The notes under the pieces were generated by a model. The model was given only the letters and a program-made list of their open reading frames with translations. It searched no databases and was not told the origin of the DNA. The translations under genes and the position numbers were made by a program. Below, piece after piece: positions 34,501-47,114 of a stretch of DNA of 64,000 bases (its first letter is position 1; each line of letters starts with the position of its first letter). Source of the DNA: Setoptus koraiensis (taxonomy: Eukaryota > Arthropoda); contig CM106585.1 in NCBI GenBank assembly GCA_048013815.1, positions 4,278,001 to 4,342,000 on the forward strand, written 5' to 3'.

Positions 34501-37500
34501 ATAATCTGGTGCGCTAATGTGTTGATCATGCAAAATATTGATTGATTTCAAACGTTGAGTTGTCGTAGTGGCCGTAGTGTCATTGTCATACTTGATGTAA
34601 TTCAAGAAATTTTTTAGCAGCAACTTGGAAATAATTGGATCGGCGCCAGATTTCATCGAGTCTGCCTGATTGTTGCTCGCTGTTGTCGCTACTGTTTGCT
34701 GATGGCCGATGGCCGACGAGTGGGCCCCATTGTTGCCGTTCGAGCTGGACGACGAAACAAAACATTGATACACTCCTCTGTCCGAGGGTCGAACGGCCTC
34801 TATTGTTATCACATTTGGTTGAATCAATTTGATTCTCGCATTTCCCTTGTAGGACTGAGCCGGATTCAATGGAGACGACGGCGATTTTATCACCCTGCCG
34901 CTATCTGATCCTTGCTGCTCTTGCCAGCTGTTGAATACGGGCGCTAGTTGGACATCGACGAAAGTGGAAAATAATTGCTCGGAATTCTTGTACCAGCTTA
35001 TGGTGTCGTAGGGATAACCGTTTATGGTGCAATTAAGCAAAACGTCTCTACCCACATCGGCCACCACGAGCGATCTCGACGGAAGTCGCTGAATGGAAGG
35101 AGGTGACGACAAATGGGTCACTTTTTGATACGCCTCCAGTTGCGCTGTAAGAGAGCTGGATGAAACCACCACCGTGGACAGAATTCTTTCCTTGGAAATT
35201 CCGTTTGAAGCATCACAATAATATATACCTGCAAATAACGGTTTGATAGAGTTGGCTCGATTATTATTTTGTGTTGTGTTTGCAGTGTTCCATTTAGAAA
35301 AAAAAAATCTTTTGTCTTGCATAAAATTGATTGAAGGATTGACCAAAGAAAACCGAGCAAACTGAATCTATGTCGCTACTATGTCTGGTCGGCAAGCAAC
35401 AGGCGATTTGTTGACGCGATCGACATGCCACAGCTAGGGGGTGCGAGTGAAAAATTGAATCTCGACGGTCCGAATGCTGTTCGACAGAATAGCGCAAGGT
35501 CGAAAGTTGGAATTTACAATTCATTTTGTCTAATTCTAATTTTTCGGAACGGAATTTTTATTTTTTCAAAAATATAAAGTAACGAAAAATAAATTCTGAA
35601 TTCTTATTTTCGACCTCATGCTGTTCTGGCGAGCCATAATCGCCGACTATTGATCGGTCGTTCGCGGTTTGACCTCTCGAACCCAAACCCACAACTATCG
35701 GCTGCCATCAGCGTGCAACTTCCCGGAAATTTTTTCCCGTTGACCAAGCCAACTGTAGTGCAATGACATTGCCCAGAAACACTTTCATCGTCGCGCACTC
35801 ATGCGGTCCAACTCAAATGAATGAAACTATTTTTCGGATAAAAAGTGATTGAAAGTATGATTTGATCAAAATGGAAAGAATACCAGAGAAGGGATTAAAT
35901 CTTGGCGATCATCAGCGTATCACACACAAAATTATTATGCACAACGTAAATTTGTCTGATGCCGTTGCAGGGCAAAAGAGGTGGAAAATTGTCAATTCCA
36001 ATCGATCGGATACATTCTAATGGGTGTAAGAAAATGGATGAAAACGTGCGAAAGAACAATAATAAGAATTTGTGATATGGAACTCGCTACTTACCTGAAT
36101 CTTTTGTTGTGGCACTGTCAATCACAAGACAAGAATCATGCTGAAATATTCTATTGGGCTTGAAGTTTTGCTCGGCCAGATTAGTCACAGAATCTGTGGA
36201 GAGCATTCGATTTGGCGAGAACATTTGGTCGTCTTTGGCCCCAGAATCACCTGTCTTCGCTTGGACGAATGAAGACAGATCGACAAACTCATTTTTTCTG
36301 TTGCTATTATCACCATTGTCATCTTCATTTGTGTCCCTGTTGAGCAGTTTGCTGACCAAATAATCTAAATTATCATTACTATTTTCATTGTTGTAATTAT
36401 TGGCATCAAAATTCAATTTGTGCCACCTATATTTGGTCAATGGATTTGATTGGACAGCGACGCATATTATCACAGTCTCGTGCTCCCTGCTCCACACAAT
36501 CGGATGCGAGTCAATCAATCTCATGGGAAGGTCGCCGTTTGGCTCTGTTGAAAAATTGATTTTGAGATTTCGATCGCGCGCGCAGCGGAAAAAAAAACAA
36601 TGAGATCAGCCTATGTATGTATCAAAGTTGAAAAGAAAATCAAAGTTTGCAGATTTTCTCGCTGCTTACCGTTAACTATGAGTCGGCCGCCCACTACACT
36701 TGTCACCTGTTCTAGTGTCAATTTGTGTCGCGTTCGGCACCTGTAGAAGCCCGCATCCAGCTTGGTTGTGTTTTTGATGTACAGCTCTCCGCTAGGGAGC
36801 ATCATGTAACGCGTCAGTTGTTGCTTCGCCTGATTGTGCACAACGGAATCCAACAGAGTTGAGCCTGGCAAGATGCAATTATATACCGATATGCACATGA
36901 TACATAATGGGGGATAATGCGATAATGCCGATGAGTATCATCTGATATTTCCGGAACTGGTTGTTATGATATTACATAATATTAGTGACGGATGGTGGTT
37001 GTACTTACTGGAATTTATGCCCACCACAGTTTGATCATCCTTGAGCCAGGCGACGATTTCTACGTGCTCACGAATAAACAAGGGCACTTGACACCTGAGA
37101 ACGGCCGTGTTGCCGGAAATGACAAATTCGTCATATACTTCAATCCGATAAGATTGGTCCACCACTGAATATGTATGGGTGCATTACGAAAGAGAGCAAT
37201 GAGATAATCAGGTTCAATGAACGGCTAGTAATGATCCGATTAGATCGTCTGCAAACCGAGAGAAGTTTCCAGAAATTTCCAGAAGTTTACCGAAATTTCC
37301 AGAAATTTCCAGAAATTTTGCATCGTCTGCGAACATGCACAATGAGCCTGAACTGACTGGAGGTCAGCCGATGAGCTTATCTGGAGTGTGAGTCATGCTT
37401 AGTTTATGATATTCAATCACGAGACCGTTTTTTTTTCAAGGGGAACAAAATCTGCTGTTTATTTGCATCGCCAGTCTCGTGAGCAGAAACACAACATTTC

Positions 37501-40500
37501 CATTTGCTCGCAATGTTACAGTTTATAGCAAATAGGTTGTTGCAAATAAAAGTCAATTTGTAACAGTCAGTGATTTAGCTAGTTAACTTTTATCGCAAGT
37601 CAACTCGCATTGTGTTGCCAGCAGAGGATAGAGCAATTTAATTTGCCCTCTTTCATTAGTCTCAACATAAAGAATGTACATATTACATCATTCCGGCGAG
37701 ATCCATTAATTTTAAGCAATCTGCTTATTTAAATGACTGAAATTTAAATGGAAAATCTTAAATGGATAGCATGCTGCATGTCTATCATCAATAACAGTGT
37801 ATTTGACTAAATATTACGAGACACAAGATGCTCTTGATGGTTTCTGGGCAAACTAAAACCGGAGATAAACCATGCTAGGCGAGCTCAACAACGAACATCT
37901 TGCCAGCAGCTAATAACCAGCGGCAAAGGAGAAAATTTGTTTGGGTGAGTACAATAATAATACCTATATTAAATAGCGGCCGAGAGAGATTTTGTTTGCT
38001 GGCATTTTGTTTGAAGAGAGGCATTATTTTCTCGGCGAGCTCGCTCAGTTGGAGCCGCGTCGAGGGCGCCTGTCTGCAGCAGCCAGTTCGTTATCAATAT
38101 GTAATATGGGTCACATCCCCCCCTTACCCATATCACGTCGGGCTGGCGCGGCTTTTTTACGACAGGCACACTTATCGCGAATCGCGTAGACTCAACTCGA
38201 ACACAATCTCAAAATCCCTGCAACAAGGAGATTACTTATTTGGCAAAGCACACGCTATCAACTATAAAATACATTTGACCAAAATATCTGGTTCACCAGC
38301 TCCTGAGTTACGAGGCTCGTAAGCCAACAAGATCATTTGAACATTCTTCGTACAGCCATTATCCGTGTGCTGCAAGGTGTGCCGGCCCCAATGCCGAATG
38401 GCGCTGTGATTTACAGGCAACTGGCGCAGCCGAAACAGCCTCTGATGTATTTCGGATACAGCCAGACACAGCCACATACGGCCAGATATGGCTGGCATTT
38501 GCGGGCCGACGCCAGCCATAGATGAGGGGCCAGCTTGTTGAGTTGAAGTTGATTTTTTGCCCGGCAAGCACCAATAATATCCCACTACAATGTACATTTC
38601 TCTTGGAGAATTTTGCTAAAATTCTCGCATCATCCCGGCCGCTGATGCCTGATTTGACTGACTGTACTACAATTGAGCCATATTGTAGTGCAGCCAGTCA
38701 AATGAGCTTCATTGAGACTACATGTGGGCATATTATTTTTGTTTTTATTAGCCATTTCGCTGTCACATGAGGCGAGCGGACCCCTTCGCTGGCCTGATCA
38801 TTATTGGCACAATAATGATTCACACAAATAGTGACAGTTTGGCTGTGTTTGCGCGCGGATATTCGTGAGTCGAGTTTTGCCCGAGTGATTGCGCCAAACG
38901 ACTGATCGGTTGACCTTTTGGCGCGCGAGACAATTTCGCTTTTCGACCGATAGTCGCACAACAACGGCAACAGCAATGAAAAAGTTGCCCCCACTCCGTT
39001 CGATTGAAATCATCAGCTCGCCCGCCACTCAAATCGGCCGCTATCAGCCAATACCTGGCAATACCTGGCAATACCTGGCAATACCTGGCAATACCTGGCT
39101 GGATATCGCGTGCCCGTCGCCTGACCGACCGGGTGTCGTCCGTTTTGTCGTCGCGCTGATTTTGCTGACAAACTTTTGTTTTCAGTGTAAATTTTTGCAC
39201 TGTCCGACAGTGACTGTCGGTCGTCAAGTATCGCTACTGTGCACATTGCATGTTCACTTGAGATGGATTGAGACACGCGGATATATGCGGATAAACAGCA
39301 ATGTTATATGAGCAATATTCAACAATATCCGACAATATGCTGCCGTGTCGGACACATTGTTGTTTATGCGACGGCACGGCAAATTATACACACGGTCTGT
39401 ATATTAAATATTGAACATGCCAGCATGCACCGGCCCAACTGTTTGGCTGGCGCACGAGCGCGCAGCCGGGGCCTCGCGTGTCAGAGGGGCCCCGGCCGCC
39501 CGTTTGTGTGTGTGTGTTCGCCATCCATCATGGACGTGACGATTGTCGATTTCGATCACCTTTATTTGCCACATTGGACAGATCGATCAATTACAGGCGG
39601 CTCGCTCGCTGAAAATTCTAATTCACTTGAACTGTTGGCCACAGTTCAAATGAATTAGTCAGGGCATAGCACGCGCATCAGCACTGCTGATCAGCGCCAA
39701 TGCCGGCCACCTCGCCAGATATTTCGGGGGCCCCATTCAATTATCTGTTTGTTTGCGTTGTGGCAGTGCGAGTGCGGGGGCCCCATTGTGCAACAACTAC
39801 ACATGTAGATGTGGGCCGGCCGAGATTGGTGGTGCCCTTCTTTTGCTCATAAGATGAATCGGATTATTGCACGCTTGGCTTGTCGCATGAAAAACTGACG
39901 CTCATCCACTCTCGCGGCTAATGTAGATCCGGTGTCAGTCGGGGCGGCGCGGCTTGCCCGAGCCGCGAGCCGCGAATCGCCCGAGCCGCCAATGGTACCC
40001 ACAAATTACTATGTGTGCGCCCCCTCGCGCATCTGACACACGAAATTCTCATTGCATCATTGCGTCGTCATTGTTGCCAGCAACAATGTGTTTGAATGTG
40101 CGAGCAGCTCGCATGTAAAGACCGGCTCAATTGTAGATCAACTTGCCAGATCGCATGAGATGAGTTTCGTCATGAGGAGCAGCGTCGCGAGCAAAAGGTT
40201 TGCAAAATTTCACAGTTGTACAAACAGTCGCCCAACGCGCGTTACATAACATAGCGCGTTATATAACGCGTTATATAACGCGTGTTGCGTAACGCGTGTC
40301 GTGTAACGGGCCGCGCGTTATAAGACGCGGGCCGGCGAGACAAGTTTGTTTGTTTCTCATCACGAGCAATCACTGATCGTAATACGCACTGACAATATCG
40401 CGTCAGTATCGGCGCCCGTTGTTTGCCCGAAGTAGCCAAACTCAGGCGGCGTGAGGCCCGCCAAAGCCGGCCACATAAATTAAGAGATTTGGCGCGCCAA

Positions 40501-41607
40501 CGGGCCCCACTGCCCGCTGCCGGCGACGTTCGCCGGCCCGACGCTCTGGCGCGAGCGGCGCGTCGGGCCGGCCCAATATCGGTATATTATTATGTCGATA
40601 TATTGTGTCGCACTGGCACTCAATCCGCTGGTACTGAACTGGCGATTGGGCGTGCGATATTGCGCGATTTCGTGCGATTTTCGGCGATGTTGTGCGATGT
40701 TGTGCGATTTCGTGCGATTTCGGGCGACTTTGTGCGATTTCGTGCGATTTCGTGCGACTTTGTGCGACTTTGTGCGATTTCGTGCGACTTGTGCGATTTC
40801 CTGAATCACGACTTGTGATGGGGACTCACCTGCGCGAACGTGCACCGTGCGGCTGCACAGCGAGCCCGCCGAGTTCTCGAGGCAGCACCGGTAGGCGGCG
40901 GAATGTATGTCCTGGCGATAACTATCACTGGCGAATGGCACAAACACTAGCGCCCCGTCGTGGCGGACGTAGCGCAAATCAGGCACTTGTTTCACGTTGG
41001 CCCCGTCCGTCAGCTTCCAGTGGATGGAGGTGGGCACCGGCGCGTGCTGCTGGTAGTAGCTGAGGCCGTGCTGCTGCCGGCCCGAGGCGGGCCCCTGGTC
41101 CGCGCGATACGGCGCAACCTGGTGCCTGTTGGTGAGCGGAATTTCGGGGGCCGGGTCTGCGTTGCCGATGAGCATGGCCGGCGTGCAGGGTATCACGGTG
41201 CCGGTAGTGTTGGAGAATACGACGTAAGACGGCGGTTCCAGGGACAATTTGGGCGCCAAATTTTGTAAATAGTCCACACTTAATGACGAGCGCTTTTGCT
41301 GCTGGGGGCGCTGCTGCTGCGGCTGGGGCGGCTGATGGTGATGATGATGTAATAAAGGCAAATTTTTCATCGCTGTTGTTGGCGCCGTTGTGCGGCCATT
41401 TTGTTGTACACCGGCCTGCTGACTGTTGTGCTGCTTAAATGATTTATGGCCGCTATTAGACTGGCCCCCCAAAAATGGCGCCGAATTTGTTGTGTCGGGC
41501 GCTCGGGAGCCGGCGTAGCCGGCGCCACTTCCGCCTATATCGGCCAGCGGGCCGCCGACAAGTGAGCTGTCCATGAGTGGCCCGTTATGATTGCTGTTTA
41601 GTAACAT
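28558..41607 (-). CDS. Dscam: Dscam-family adhesion receptor lacking FN3, FN4 and Ig10
   Basis: Six minus-strand exons: 41607-40830, 37164-37009, 36864-36670, 36544-36095, 35228-33389 and 33181-28558. All use GT-AG with matching phases; about 2,680 aa from the first visible ATG. Ig1 ends with TVHVRAVVDQSYRIEVYDEFV, the Dscam Ig1-Ig2 junction. Order: Ig1 (about 119-260), Ig2 (260-376), Ig3 across exons 4-5 (DSGIYYC), Ig4, Ig5, Ig6, Ig7 across exons 5-6, Ig8, Ig9, FN1, FN2, FN5, FN6, TM (about 2176-2198), and a 480-residue Gln/Asn/His-rich tail. Canonical Dscam has FN1-4, Ig10, FN5-6. Here the end of FN2 (YNKVGAGPRSDAIVISTLD) runs straight into the FN5 start. Dscam mediates homophilic recognition and repulsion in neurites. 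No tandem alternative exons were found. The N-terminus is low-complexity with no signal peptide, so an upstream exon is missing. Confidence 0.94.
33307..33326. repeat. Perfect 20 bp palindrome in Dscam intron 5
   Basis: A perfect inverted repeat centred on AGATCT within the 207 bp intron, next to two further copies of the word CTCACTGAGAT. It could form a stem near the splice sites; no function is shown. Confidence 0.8.
37270..37320. repeat. Short tandem repeat, AGAAATTTCC-type unit
   Basis: Five to six diverged copies of a 10-base unit of the CCAGAAATTT type in Dscam intron 1, about 110 bp upstream of exon 2. Confidence 0.7.
39049..39098. repeat. Minisatellite, 10 bp unit x5, perfect
   Basis: Five identical tandem copies of CAATACCTGG in Dscam intron 1. 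The lack of divergence suggests recent expansion. Confidence 0.92.
40237..40320. repeat. Palindromic CGCGTTATATAACGCG cluster
   Basis: Overlapping perfect 16 bp palindromes and diverged derivatives (GCGTAACGCG, GCGCGTTATAAG) in tandem in Dscam intron 1. Confidence 0.75.
40651..40799. repeat. Minisatellite, 10 bp unit, about 15 copies
   Basis: Tandem units of the form GTGCGATTTC/GTGCGACTTT begin 30 bp inside Dscam intron 1, directly after the exon 1 donor. On the minus strand the array is open in the Dscam frame. Confidence 0.9.
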
Positions 41608-42451
41608 GTGGTGGCGCTGCTGGCTCGCCGGTGTGTGGTCGCCGTGAAATAAATACAGCGCTGTATTTAGCGGGTAGTGGACAGATTGAAATACAAGAAA
41701 ACTCGTGGTTAGTTAGTTGGCTCGACTCGATTAAACGCTCAATTTGATGTGCTGCCCACTGGCGGTCATTTCGTCGCAACACAATCCATCCCGACAGCGG
41801 CGCCGGTGCGACACTGTCGGGCCGGCGACACTGTCGGGCTCGTGACATTATTAGGCTGTTGTTATTAGGTGTCTCTGGCAAATCATATCGCACGACACAC
41901 ATAACATTACAGTTGTATAGAGACACAGTCGCTTAAATTGTGTTATTTGCTAGTTATTTTGTGTAGATTGGCGCTGGCGTCGCATTAGCATCGCCGGTGG
42001 CCAGTGCGCGGCCATCAATTTTGATTAATATCTATTTGATATGAGCTGGCCGGCAATTGATGATAGTTTGAACACATACACGTTCCATTGTGGGCTCGCT
42101 TGAGGCGCCTCACAACAAATATAACACGCCATGTACGATATAAGGCAGTGTTATTATGTAATGCTGGCGGGGGCGCCCGCAATTGTGTGCTGTGCGATAT
42201 AAGATATGATATAAAATCTGGATATCGGCGGCCAGAGAATTCGTGTCGTTTGAATCAGCAATAACCGTTATGTCAGTGTTATATTAATCATCTATTTGGT
42301 TGTCAATTTGGTTGCAGGGGGCGCGCGCGTATCATTAGACGGACTTGCAAAAGACTGTCTACTGCGGGCAAGCGGCCGGCCGACTGATTGTTTATTGTCC
42401 GGTGTCCGGCCGCTCGCCCGGCGCAAACGCGCTGCCCAAATATTAACATTT

Positions 42452-42462
42452 TTCGCCTCCTT

Positions 42463-42502
<40 letters not shown>

Positions 42503-42535
42503 TTCCTCGCCTTCCTCGCCTTCTTCGCCTTCGTC
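42452..42535. repeat. Minisatellite, 9 bp unit, about 9 copies
   Basis: Tandem TTCGCCTTC units; all three frames stay open, which produces long Lys/Ala- or Arg-rich open frames without gene support. Confidence 0.9.
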
Positions 42536-43637
42536 TCGCGGGCCCGCCGCGAACTGAGAGGCTCTGACGGAGCTCGCAGCTCGTAGCGCCCAGAGCGGCT
42601 GCCACTGAGGCTCGCAGCCAGCGCCCAGAGGTTCGGCCGAGCGGCGATGATTGAGGCGGAGGCAGCAAAAATGATCGCGCTCGCCCGCAACCGGCCCGAA
42701 ACTGCTTTTTGTCCGGCCATACTTGACATATACTGCATGTGATATATATATAGTTTGTGTATATCTCGTCGGGGGCGCCCTCGCCACACAATCACACAGA
42801 TATATACAGACGGATATACGGATGTATGGATAAACAGTGTACACAGTGCGCGCTAGTGTTAATGGGCGAGCGTGCCAGCGTGCTAATGGGGCCGCTCATT
42901 CATTCTCAAAGTTAATCTTGATCTAGATTATCTAGCCAACAGACCAAGTGCGCCAAGCCGCCAACGGCCCGGCCGCGCTGGCCCCCACTAATGGGCCCAC
43001 GGCTATTGGGCCAGATGAATGGCTGCCAAGATCGAAAGTGCCAAGACCGCCGCTCAGAGTGCGCTGTAACGGCCAGCCAACAGTAATGATCATAATCGGT
43101 TTGTCAATCAATAATAGCCATAAACCAGTTAACTAAAACCGGCCCGCAACCCGAATCTAGGCCCGGCCTTCGCGCGCTACCGCCACCACGGCTACTTTGG
43201 TTGCTCTATTAGATACTGATCAATACAATATTATATAATATTGAATAGACTTTTGTTGGCGCGATGCTCCCCTACCGACAGTGTGTTGCGGACTACATAT
43301 TACATAATACACAGACAGACTCTGTAGTTACAGACGCTGTCATACCGACTGTGCTGTGATGCCGAGTCGTCACGGCGGGCCGCCTGGTGGCAAGTGTCTG
43401 AAAAAGTCAAACAGTTGCATCAAACCAGCTGCCACTTGCCATTGGTAGAGGTCGCAATCGGCCTGAAGGCGGCGACGACGACGACGACGACAAAAGTCAA
43501 ACTCGTTATACGTCAAACTACGTAAACTTGATCCACTGCCAGTCGCAGCCAGCAGCTAGGTTACATCATGATATGTGACTACTGAACCATTTTATGGTGC
43601 ACACGCGTCACACACACACACCGTCTGTCACTGAGAC

Positions 43638-43717
43638 CGTTACGTAACACAAACCCCGTTACGCAATGCAAACCCCGTTACGCAATGCAAACCCCGTTGC
43701 ACAATACAAACCCCGTT
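43638..43717. repeat. Minisatellite, 19 bp unit x4
   Basis: Four units of the form CCGTTACGCAATGCAAACC, the last two diverged. Confidence 0.85.
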
Positions 43718-43912
43718 GCTTATGGCTCGCAAGCAGCAAGCGGGGCCCCACCGAAGCCAGTTGGGGCGCCTCGCACAAGAACTGGTGCGGCCCGGGAAAT
43801 TGGATCGAGCTCGATTTAGACGCTGTCATGCAGACAGCGGATACACAAACGTTGCTGCCATACGAACGCCAGTCGACCCTTGTCTCGTCTCGCTGCGGCT
43901 CGGCCAAATCGA

Positions 43913-43995
43913 GACGCGGCGCAAATATCCGACCAACAGACGCGGCGCAAATATCCGACCAACAGACGCGGCGCAAATATCCGACCAACAGACGC
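43913..43995. repeat. Minisatellite, 26 bp unit x3 plus partial
   Basis: Three identical 26-base units that start GACGCGGCGCAAATATCC, then a five-base partial copy. Confidence 0.92.
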
Positions 43996-44074
43996 AATGG
44001 CGCCGGTTGCAGTCTAAACACTTAACAGCAAAGACGTATTGACAAATGCCCCAAACGCAGACAGATAACGGATA

Positions 44075-44091
44075 ACTTATCCGGGATAAGT
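44075..44091. repeat. Perfect hairpin, 8 bp arms
   Basis: ACTTATCC and GGATAAGT around a single G. Confidence 0.7.
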
Positions 44092-44153
44092 TTGTGCGGG
44101 CAAAAACAAAAAATTAATTTACGCCCTCGCGTCTAGCGAATCAATTAACGCGC

Positions 44154-44155
<2 letters not shown>

Positions 44156-44214
<59 letters not shown>
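44156..44214. repeat. GT dinucleotide microsatellite (about 29 repeats)
   Basis: Uninterrupted GT run preceded by CGCGCG. Alternating purine-pyrimidine of this length is able to form Z-DNA in principle. Confidence 0.95.
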
Positions 44215-44217
<3 letters not shown>

Positions 44218-46242
44218 AAAGTGTTTTTTATCTTCTCTACAATGTATCCATATAATGTATTTATGTTACATGAATGCTACCAATGCCAATTGTGAGGCCA
44301 ATTCCCCGTTTTCCGGTTCCCCGTTTTCCGGTTGCCCGTTTTGCTGGCCCAGCGCGAACAAGCGTAACAAGCGGCCAACTGGCGCGACACGTTGTGCCAC
44401 CAGCATTGCATGGCAGCCAGAATGGGTTCGTCTTACGCAACGTTTGCTATAGCAACAATAGTCTTACATAATGTGTGCCGAATGCAATGTATGGGATAGT
44501 GTGTGGCGTGTCTTATCTTGTCGCTTCAATCATCAATTTTTCATCTATTGTATCGGCAATTGTATCTAGCTTGCATGGCTGGTGCCAGTGCCAGTGATGC
44601 CAGTGCGCGCCAGTCATTTATCTCGCAATTGTCAGTGTGAGATAAGCTGAAAATAAATTCAATCTGTTCTAACTAGTCTCGACAGGCCTCACTCGGGGGC
44701 CCCTCGTCGGGCTGCCGATCAAAAAATGACTGCCGGCCCCAAACAGACACTGGCATACTGTGCATCAGTGGGTGCTGACGAGCTGGCAGATAATAAATTT
44801 TCGTACTTGAACATTTAATGTTCATTGTTGATGCTCAACAAGGCATAATACATGTTGCGTTTGTGCGACACTAGTGTGCATTTCTGACAACTATGCCATT
44901 CATTACAACATTGTATTCTGTTGTTGTTGCTCGCCTCACCTGACGCCCACTGGCCATGTTAATTAAACTGGGTCATGAGCTCACCTTGCCAATCGTCTCT
45001 CAGCACGAGTCACACTGTGCAACTGTCGCACTGGTGTCCAGTGATTAAACACAGAGAGAAACGAGCGAGCTACCAAACACGTGCTAGTAGTGATTTTGCT
45101 GTAGTAATTCTCAGCTTGTCAGGCCACCATCAAATACAAACTGCTGGCCGACTGGTGGCCGAATCAGATATTACAATTGACATTGTTTCATCCGGTTGTC
45201 ACAAATGCACAACCAATGGGCAGCCGATAAGCGATAAGCTGAATTAGTCGCTGAATTAGATGGACTTGCCTTGTAACTGGTGCACACAAGTCCTTACAAG
45301 TCGTGTCACAGTTCTGTCACAACTCATTTATCTGTTTCTGTGTGATGTAACATGTTGTTAGATATAGCGGATATAACGGTGTGACGTAACGGTATGTGAG
45401 TGCCAAGAAACAAACCGATTGTGTGTGTGCGACATTGCGACACAGAGGGCGCAACCGACGAGAGAGCAACGGACCCAATCAAATGAAACTAATCGAGAAC
45501 ATTTTTTATCTCAAGATTCGTTGCCCGCTCTCACCTGTCCTTTCGCTTGTCTGGCGATTCACACAAAGTGGCGCCGGACTTATTGTTGTTGTCGTTGTTG
45601 GTGCAACAACAACGACAAACGAGCAACGACAAACGAGCAACGAGGACGTTATCTGACAGTCGCCTCTCAGGTGAGAAAGTCTAAGCTGAGCGTGATTGAG
45701 CCAACCACTCAAGAATAAATCGCAAGTTGCATTGTCGCCATAGAGGGGCCCACAGCACGACAAATCAAAGCTCGGCTGGCAGCGTCATTTTGAGTTATAT
45801 TGAGCCGTTGTATCGAGCGTTTGTTGGGGCCAGTTTGTCGCTGGCGTGTGCCCGTGACGTAATATCAAGCGTCGATTTATATCGGTGCGCTCATTTGATT
45901 TGTTGTTGTCGTTGTTGTTTTTTCTCGTCGCCGGTCGCTTGCCGAGCGGCGCATTATTCACGCTGCGGCATGCGGCCGCAACGGGCCGCATTGGGCTACC
46001 GGGCTGTCGGGCTATCGCGCTGTCGGGCCATCGCGCTGTCGGGCTACCGGGTTATTGGGCCATTGGGGAACTCGAGAGTCGGCGGGAGTCAAGAGCGCGG
46101 GTCGAGACTGTCGCAAATTAGATAGCTAATGCAGGCGGATACAAGTGGAGCCAGTGCAAGCGGAGCCGACGCAAGCGGACCGGCCACCACATAAATATCC
46201 GCATTGTTCGCCGAGCCGCTGTGCGGTATTCTGCGGCGTCCC

Positions 46243-46314
46243 GAGGCATTCTGACTCAGAATTTCCGAGGCATTCTGACTCAGAATTTCCGAGGCATTCT
46301 GACTCAGAATTTCC
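46243..46314. repeat. Minisatellite, 24 bp unit x3, each with TGACTCA
   Basis: Three identical 24-base units starting GAGGCATTCTGACTCAGAA. Each contains an AP-1 type word inside a 15-base palindrome (ATTCTGA-C-TCAGAAT). Confidence 0.92.
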
Positions 46315-46581
46315 GGGGCATTTGCTCGGCTGAATTGCGCGCCGGGAGCGCGCCTCGGCGCGCAGCGGCCCGGCGCATTCGTGACCGCTTGCTGCCATCA
46401 ACAACAGCCGTCATGTAGCGGCTCACCTGTGCGGACCTTCGGCCGACATATTGGGCCGAGTTGTTGTTGCTGTCGTTGTTGCTGGCGTTGTAGTTGTGGG
46501 AGCGCTGGTTGTGGGCACAGTATGAAAATTGGATCAATCGGCTACAATGCACGGGTCGCGGCGGACAAGAGCGCCGTGTCC

Positions 46582-46610
46582 GCAATATTGTCCGTTTCGG
46601 ACAATATTGC
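46582..46610. repeat. Perfect hairpin, 13 bp arms, 3 nt loop
   Basis: GCAATATTGTCCG and its exact complement flank TTT. Confidence 0.92.
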
Positions 46611-47114
46611 GCTCACATCGCACTTGACAAGGCTGACATGGGCACCCTTGTAAATATACGATCGCGACCTAGTGGGCGAAATTCAACGACTGGCAGCAGC
46701 AACAACAACAGGCCAGCGCAAATCTAATACCGCCGGCGTGTATTTTTGTCAAGCATGCGCGCGACATGGAATCGATTAGGCGACTTTGCGACTTTCGGGG
46801 GCCCCACTTTCTGCTGCATTTGTCGTGGTGGCGCGGCTGTCGCCGTTGCCGGCTGGCTGGCTTGTTGGCTGGCCGGCGTGCGGCGGTATTAGTGGCAGTT
46901 ATGTGAGAGGGCACGGCCAGAATTTCAATGAGTCTATATCCGAGTTGCGTTAGTTTGTTTTGGGCCCGCTCTCTTATACATCATATATGTATATAATGTT
47001 TATGCAGCCACACTCGGATATTACAACTTGTGGATATTGTGTGTGTGTGCTTCACGTCTCGCTGTCGGTGGGGCCCCGTGCGGCCGTGTCACATGTAGCC
47101 ATGTCAGTGACATG

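Larger units (their letters stand above)
37165..40829. other. Dscam: Dscam intron 1 (3.7 kb)
   Basis: The longest intron of the visible gene. Composition changes from AT-rich to GC-rich at about 38-39.4 kb. It holds several minisatellites and two GGGGCCCC copies but no Ig-like open segment that would act as an alternative exon 2. Confidence 0.7.
41608..46240. other. GC-rich gene-poor stretch, part 1
   Basis: No credible exon on either strand. The Dscam frame remains open for about 100 bases upstream of its first ATG and contains an acceptor-like pyrimidine tract ending in AATACAG, so a 5' exon may splice in. The rest holds minisatellites, a long GT tract and GGGGCCCC words. Confidence 0.55.

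Noticed and set aside
42303-42795. Lys/Ala- or Arg-rich frames near 42.5 kb as a histone H1-like gene
   Set aside because: The basic text is a 9 bp minisatellite, open in several frames on the same strand, with no globular domain.
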